From positions 1 through 7,552 of the forward strand of contig JAMDCE010000198.1 of the NCBI GenBank assembly GCA_023489135.1: a DNA stretch of 7,552 nucleotides, read 5' to 3'. The notes under the pieces are model-generated. The model was not told where the DNA came from, did no database searches, and worked only from the letters and a program-made list of their open reading frames with translations. This stretch comes from Chloroflexota bacterium. GTDB lineage: Bacteria; Chloroflexota; Chloroflexia; JAMDCE01. Positions 4,056 to 7,552 of this stretch are shown piece by piece (within the stretch, counting starts at the first letter, position 1; each line of letters starts with the position of its first letter). Position numbers and translations under genes: made by a program.

Positions 4056-5033
4056 TCACAACCCCACCACCGACTGCAACCCCCTCCTCACCAGCTCCCG
4101 CACCAACTTCACCTTCCAGACGCTGCTGCCGGTAGCCTCGGCGCCCTGCACGGCGGCGTCGGCCGCGGCCTGGATCAGCTCCGCGCTCGGACGATTGGCT
4201 CGCAGCATATTCTCGGCGGCCGTCGCCCGCCACGGCACGGGAGCCATTCCGCCGAGAACGATCCGGGCGTGTGTCACCGCCCCATCGGCTTGCGACAGCT
4301 GGATGGCCACGCTGGCCTGGGCGAAAGACCAGGTCTTGCGCTCCATGGCTTTCAGATACCTTCCGCGGGCTCGATGCGGCTGTTGGGGAACCGAAACTTC
4401 GACGATCATCTCGTCGTGGCGCAGTATATTCTGGCTAAGCAAGTTCCTCTTGGGTGCGACGAAGAAGTCTGCCACGGGGATGCGGACTCGGCCTTTCTCC
4501 CCCTGCACAACCACCGAAGCCCCCAGCGCGACCAGCGCCGGAGCCAGGTCCGACGGGTTGACGGCATAGCACTCCGCACCACCGAAGAGGCCGGCGTCGC
4601 GGCTCTGGCCGCCGGGCGCCGGGCACGCCTCCGCGCCTCTCAGGAAGCAGTCGAAGGATTCGCGATAGTACCAGCACCTGGGCCTCTGGCAGATGTTCCC
4701 GCCTACGCTAGCCATGTTCCTCAGCTGTGGCGAGGCGGCCACCTTGATGGCGTCGACCAGTATAGGGAAATCCTTCTGCACCACCGGGTTTTCGCCCAGC
4801 GCCGTCAACGTCGCCAGCGAGCCCACTCTCAGGCCGCTCGCACCGTCTCCCTCAATTCCGCTCAGTCCGCCGACGGTCTTGACGTTTATCAGCAGGCTGG
4901 GATTGACGAGCCGGTTCTTCATCAGGTCCAGCAGGTCGGTTCCTCCGGCTATGATCGCGCTGTCGGGTTCCGATCTCAGGAGATCGACCGCATCTTCGAC
5001 CGAGGTCGCGTCGATGTGCTCAAAGGCTCGCAT
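4056..5033 (-). CDS. FAD-binding subunit of a molybdenum hydroxylase (PaoB/YagS-like)
   Basis: This 325-residue, full-length protein is the middle subunit of a xanthine dehydrogenase-family enzyme. Residues 1-210 form the FAD_binding_5 domain: AIIAGGTDLLDLMKN (26-40) contacts the FAD pyrophosphate, and SVGGNICQ (109-116) is the second flavin-binding segment. The CO_deh_flav_C domain follows (about 220-325, from YLKAMERKTWSFAQASVAI). Between them, residues 115-155 form a cysteine-rich loop (Cys115, 120, 129, 137, 155) of the type that binds an extra [4Fe-4S] cluster in PaoB and in 4-hydroxybenzoyl-CoA reductase HcrB; ordinary CoxM proteins lack it. NPSDLAPALVAL (159-170) follows as in YagS. 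The start has a strong AAGGAGG site. The gene lies 143 bases after the large-subunit gene and should take electrons from its Fe-S partner to a soluble acceptor. The acceptor and substrate are unknown. Confidence 0.95.
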   Translation of the reverse strand: MRAFEHIDATSVEDAVDLLRSEPDSAIIAGGTDLLDLMKNRLVNPSLLINVKTVGGLSGIEGDGASGLRVGSLATLTALGENPVVQKDFPILVDAIKVAASPQLRNMASVGGNICQRPRCWYYRESFDCFLRGAEACPAPGGQSRDAGLFGGAECYAVNPSDLAPALVALGASVVVQGEKGRVRIPVADFFVAPKRNLLSQNILRHDEMIVEVSVPQQPHRARGRYLKAMERKTWSFAQASVAIQLSQADGAVTHARIVLGGMAPVPWRATAAENMLRANRPSAELIQAAADAAVQGAEATGSSVWKVKLVRELVRRGLQSVVGL

Positions 5034-5113
5034 GTAAGGCCTCCTTGCGGGGGAGATTGATGCCTGGGAAACATATCGGTGGATGGTGAGATGTGCATTT
5101 CATTGGCGATCAG

Positions 5114-5132
5114 GCGGGGGACAAGCCCCCGC
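5114..5132. repeat. GC hairpin between the two enzyme-subunit genes
   Basis: GCGGGGG (5114-5120) and CCCCCGC (5126-5132) form a perfect seven-base stem with the loop ACAAG. No T-tract follows on the minus strand, so it is unlikely to stop transcription. The minus-strand reading (GGGGGCTTGTCCCCC and its flanks) resembles short dispersed intergenic palindromes seen in several bacterial genomes, and it may be a REP-like repeat or an mRNA stability element. It accounts for the unusual 143-base gap inside an otherwise compact operon. Confidence 0.55.
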
Positions 5133-5176
5133 GCCACATCTTTCTTCAAGCGTCTGGGAAGGAACACGCGACCCTC

Positions 5177-7516
5177 TTAGTCGGCCGCCCGGGGCGCGTT
5201 TCCGCGCCCCTTCAACCCCGACCCCCGGCCCCTGACCCCCGACGCCTCCAGCATCTTCTCCCTGGTGATCGGCAGCGACTTGATCCTCACCCCGGTGGCG
5301 TCGAACACCGCGTTGGCTATGGCCGCGGCGGTGGGGATGATGGGAGGCTCGCCGGCTCCCTTGGCCCCGATGGAGTTGCACATCTCATCCGGGCGATCGA
5401 TAAAGGAGTAATCGATCGTCGGCACGTCGAGCATGGTGGGAATCTTGTAGGCTTCCAGGTTGGCGTTGAGGGACTTCCCGCTCTCCGGGTCTATGAAGCG
5501 CTCTTCCATCAGGGCAAAGCCCGTCCCCTGGATGACCCCGCCCTCTATCTGGCTGCTCAGGGTGAGCGGATTGATCACCCTTCCGAAATCGTGAACCGCC
5601 ACCACTCGCAGCACGGTGACCTCGCCCGTTTGGATGTCCACTTCCACCTCGGCGAGCTGCGCGCCAAAGGTCCTGATTTTCACGTTCTCGGGATTGGGCT
5701 CACGAGCGCCCTGGCCCATGATGGTGAAATCACCGATGCGGCCGGTGATTTCGCTCACGTCGACTTCACTCGCCGGAGACGTCGATCTTATCTTTCCGTG
5801 TCTTACGCTCAGATTCTCACGGGGAACACGCAGCAGGTCGGAGGACAGGCTTACCAGCTCCTCCCGCGCCTGCCTCGCCGCCGCTCGCACTGCCGGTCCC
5901 ATGGAGGGCAGGGTCATGCTCCCGGCGCTCACCGGCGCGTAGGGCCCGGCGCGCGTGTCGCCCACGGTTATCCGGATGTCTTCCACCTTGAAGCCCAGCT
6001 CTTCGGCGGCTATCTGCGTCAAGACGGTTTTCGTGCCCGTCCCGATGTCCTGCGTCCCGGTGAGCAGGTCGGCGGTTCCGTCGGAGTTCAGGCGGATGAT
6101 GGCGTAGGCCGGGGGACCGCCCCCGCCTCCCCAGATCTGGCTGGCCATACCCATTCCTCTCCGCTTCGGACCATCCTGCCGTCCTTTCGCCCGGCCTGTC
6201 CAGCCGATGAGGCTGGCTGCTTTGCTGAAGGCCTCGTCCAAAGGCTTGCTGGAATAGCTTGCGCCTCGCATGGGGTCCTTATCGGCATAGTTCAACATCC
6301 TCAGTTTCAATGGATCGATTCCCAGCGAGTGCGCGACCTGGTCCATCATCGATTCCAGGGCGTACATACCCTCCATATAGCCGGGGGCGCGAAAGGCGGT
6401 GGAAGGGCCCAGGTTGGTGTACACCGCCAGCTGCTGGGTGCGCACGTTGGGGCAGCGGTAAAGCTCGCGCACCGGTCCGCCCACCTCGCTCGACCCCATC
6501 CCGTAGGCGCCGATGTTGGCTATCGACCGCAGCTGGAGGGCCATCAGCCTCCCATCCTTGCGCACCCCGGCCTTCAGGTGCTGGACGGTGGGGTGGCGCA
6601 CACCCCCGGCCAGGTTCTCCGACCTCCGTCCGAACACCAGCTTCACCGGCCGGCCGGTCTGCCTGGCCAGCAGCGCCGCGATCACCTCGTGCTTGCCAAC
6701 ACCCTGTTTGCTCCCGAAGCCTCCGCCCATGAAGCTGCAGATCACTCTCACGTTGGCCAGGGGAAGCCCCAGCGCCGCGGCCACTTCGTCCCTGATTCCG
6801 TAAACGTGCTGCGTGGAGTCCCACAGCACCAGCTCGTCCCCCTCCCACTTCGCCACGCAGCAGTGCGGCTCGAAGGAGTTGTGGACCGCCGCCTGAGTCT
6901 CGTACCTTTCTTCCAGCACCAGGTCCGATTTGGCGAAGCCCTTGTCGACGTCGCCACGCTCGTACATCTCACCCGCCGGCCCGCCCACCACGTTTCCGCT
7001 CCCGTGCACCTTCGGCGCTTCGGGCTTCAGCGCCTCCTCGGCCTCCACCACGAAGGGTAGCTCCCGGTAGCGCACCCGAATCAGCCCCAGCGCATCCTCG
7101 GCCGTCTCCTCGTCGTCGGCGGCCACCGCCGCGACCTCGTCTCCCTGGTAGCGGACCACCCGGCCGAAGAGCCAGGAATCGCCCCACCAGCGGATGGCCG
7201 GTGCGTTATCGTTCGTCAGCACGGCCCGCAGTCCGTAACGGTTGGTGGCCTGGGAGACGTCGATCGACTCGATTTCGGCGTGGGGGAAAGGGCTCCGCAG
7301 TATGCGGCAGTGCAGCATGCCGGGGAGCTGCACATCGGCGGTGTAAGTGGCGCTGCCGGTCACCATCTGCTCGGCGCCGATTCTGGGGTAAGGGACGAAG
7401 TGGCCGCGGCGCTGGGGGTCGGCGCCCCAAACCGGGGCGTGGTCCTCCTCCACCACCGCCAGCCGCTCACGTACCTCCCCCTCGAACTCCACTTTGGTCC
7501 GCACGATCTTGGGCAC
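5177..7516 (-). CDS. Molybdopterin-binding large subunit of an aldehyde/xanthine dehydrogenase-family enzyme (PaoC/YagR-like)
   Basis: This 779-residue protein is the catalytic subunit that hydroxylates an aldehyde or N-heterocycle at a molybdenum-cytosine- or molybdopterin-type cofactor. The N-terminal Ald_Xan_dh_C domain starts at about 45 (GAEQMVTGSATYTADV), and the Moco-binding domains follow. Landmarks include FEPHCCVA (215-222), MGGGFGSK (263-270), TAFRAPGYMEGMYALES (373-389), QDIGTGTKT (489-497) and GAKGAGEPP (717-725). Glu723 is the conserved active-site base. The phrase LNYADKDPMRGASYSSKPL (408-426) is typical of the YagR/PaoC branch. CO dehydrogenase is excluded because neither the CoxL loop AYRCSFR nor its form II equivalent is present. 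No Tat or other signal is seen, so the protein is probably cytosolic. The start is GTG at 7516, with GGAG eight bases upstream. The last 25 residues (SGVRGRGSGLKGRGNAPRAAD) form a basic, low-complexity tail past the conserved end. The FAD-subunit gene follows. Confidence 0.96.
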   Translation of the reverse strand: MPKIVRTKVEFEGEVRERLAVVEEDHAPVWGADPQRRGHFVPYPRIGAEQMVTGSATYTADVQLPGMLHCRILRSPFPHAEIESIDVSQATNRYGLRAVLTNDNAPAIRWWGDSWLFGRVVRYQGDEVAAVAADDEETAEDALGLIRVRYRELPFVVEAEEALKPEAPKVHGSGNVVGGPAGEMYERGDVDKGFAKSDLVLEERYETQAAVHNSFEPHCCVAKWEGDELVLWDSTQHVYGIRDEVAAALGLPLANVRVICSFMGGGFGSKQGVGKHEVIAALLARQTGRPVKLVFGRRSENLAGGVRHPTVQHLKAGVRKDGRLMALQLRSIANIGAYGMGSSEVGGPVRELYRCPNVRTQQLAVYTNLGPSTAFRAPGYMEGMYALESMMDQVAHSLGIDPLKLRMLNYADKDPMRGASYSSKPLDEAFSKAASLIGWTGRAKGRQDGPKRRGMGMASQIWGGGGGPPAYAIIRLNSDGTADLLTGTQDIGTGTKTVLTQIAAEELGFKVEDIRITVGDTRAGPYAPVSAGSMTLPSMGPAVRAAARQAREELVSLSSDLLRVPRENLSVRHGKIRSTSPASEVDVSEITGRIGDFTIMGQGAREPNPENVKIRTFGAQLAEVEVDIQTGEVTVLRVVAVHDFGRVINPLTLSSQIEGGVIQGTGFALMEERFIDPESGKSLNANLEAYKIPTMLDVPTIDYSFIDRPDEMCNSIGAKGAGEPPIIPTAAAIANAVFDATGVRIKSLPITREKMLEASGVRGRGSGLKGRGNAPRAAD

Positions 7517-7521
7517 AGCTC

Positions 7522-7552
7522 TTACTCCTCACGCAGGGCGGAGTTCAGCGCT
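7522..7552 (-). CDS. Last codons of an upstream gene (partial, frame uncertain)
   Basis: The minus strand enters the window with an open frame ending ALNSALREE and a TAA at 7524-7522, five bases before the GTG of the large subunit. A second possible frame ends SAELRPA with a TGA at 7531-7529. The tight spacing implies an upstream gene of the same operon. Since the large and FAD subunits are present and no 2Fe-2S subunit lies downstream, the small [2Fe-2S] subunit is a natural candidate, but the few residues visible cannot show it. Confidence 0.35.
   Translation of the reverse strand, partial: ALNSALREE

Noticed and set aside
3991..4233. N-terminal extension of the 97-codon antitoxin-like gene back to 4233
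   Set aside because: The extra residues are an Arg/Gly-rich shadow of the FAD-subunit gene. ATG 3990 has a purine-rich ribosome binding site and an extended -10 promoter.
4269..5060. A 263-codon plus-strand frame opposite the FAD subunit
   Set aside because: It is antisense shadow of a gene with clear FAD-binding motifs and has no ribosome binding site or recognisable domain.
5114..5132. GC hairpin as an intrinsic terminator
   Set aside because: There is no T-tract after it on either strand, and terminating between two subunit genes of one enzyme would make little sense.
5093..7060. A 655-codon open frame on the plus strand
   Set aside because: It lies wholly antisense to the Moco large subunit, whose motifs are unmistakable. 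The openness results from GC-rich codon use; the translation is His/Arg/Gly-rich with no family signature.
5177..7516. Carbon monoxide dehydrogenase (CoxL) assignment
   Set aside because: The active-site loop reads TAFRAPG rather than AYRCSFR, and the other landmarks follow the YagR/PaoC branch.
1..7552. tRNA, rRNA, CRISPR array or replication origin
   Set aside because: I looked for cloverleaf-like, rRNA-like, regularly spaced repeat and DnaA-box-cluster patterns by eye and saw none. A covariance-model search was not possible.

Overview
The window looks like a piece of a GC-rich bacterial chromosome, probably an anaerobic or subsurface lineage. Chloroflexota (Dehalococcoidia-like) is my best guess, from the style of the toxin-antitoxin proteins, the AgoG-like glycosylase remnant and the GGGGACA-type repeats; this is an impression, not a placement. 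Two compositional zones are visible. The right half (about 4056-7552) is an orderly, GC-rich metabolic operon on the minus strand. The left half (1-3990) is a patchwork of small accessory genes, broken genes and mobile-element debris with more even base composition.

Left half, in order: the first 27 codons of an exported protein leaving the window on the minus strand (1-82); a gene-poor stretch with an imperfect hairpin (194-220); a G-rich, quadruplex-prone segment that also holds a doubtful proline-rich minus-strand reading frame (372-718); and the C-terminal half of a HhH-GPD DNA glycosylase that keeps both catalytic residues but has no start (691-1056). A complete HigB/HigA-type toxin-antitoxin operon follows (1181-1929), with a clear sigma-70-type promoter and a perfect inverted repeat between its -35 and -10 boxes. 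Next comes a repeat-bounded segment (about 2077-2486) with GTGTCCCC motifs and one unrecognised minus-strand reading frame, which abuts the C-terminal third of an IS1182-type transposase (2493-2807).

Middle: a minus-strand cluster of three small genes (3990 down to 3021). It encodes a 97-residue antitoxin-like protein with the LAGAWSDLDWDEM signature, a 60-residue basic protein that is probably a second antitoxin, and a PIN-domain (VapC-like) RNase with an intact acidic quartet. Extended -10 promoter candidates precede the first and second genes. There is therefore one toxin for two antitoxin candidates.

Right half: a molybdenum hydroxylase of the xanthine dehydrogenase / aldehyde oxidoreductase family, most like the PaoABC (YagTSR) branch. 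The Moco-binding large subunit (7516-5177) is followed by the FAD subunit (5033-4056), which carries an extra cysteine-rich loop of the kind that binds a [4Fe-4S] cluster in PaoB and HcrB. A few codons of an upstream gene are visible at the right edge; a 2Fe-2S small subunit there would complete the enzyme, but it lies outside the window. The large and FAD subunits would form a cytosolic hydroxylase passing electrons from Moco through Fe-S to FAD. The substrate cannot be read from the sequence. The toxin-antitoxin cluster lies immediately downstream in the same direction with no visible terminator, so read-through from the metabolic operon is possible.

I see no tRNA, rRNA, CRISPR array or replication origin.
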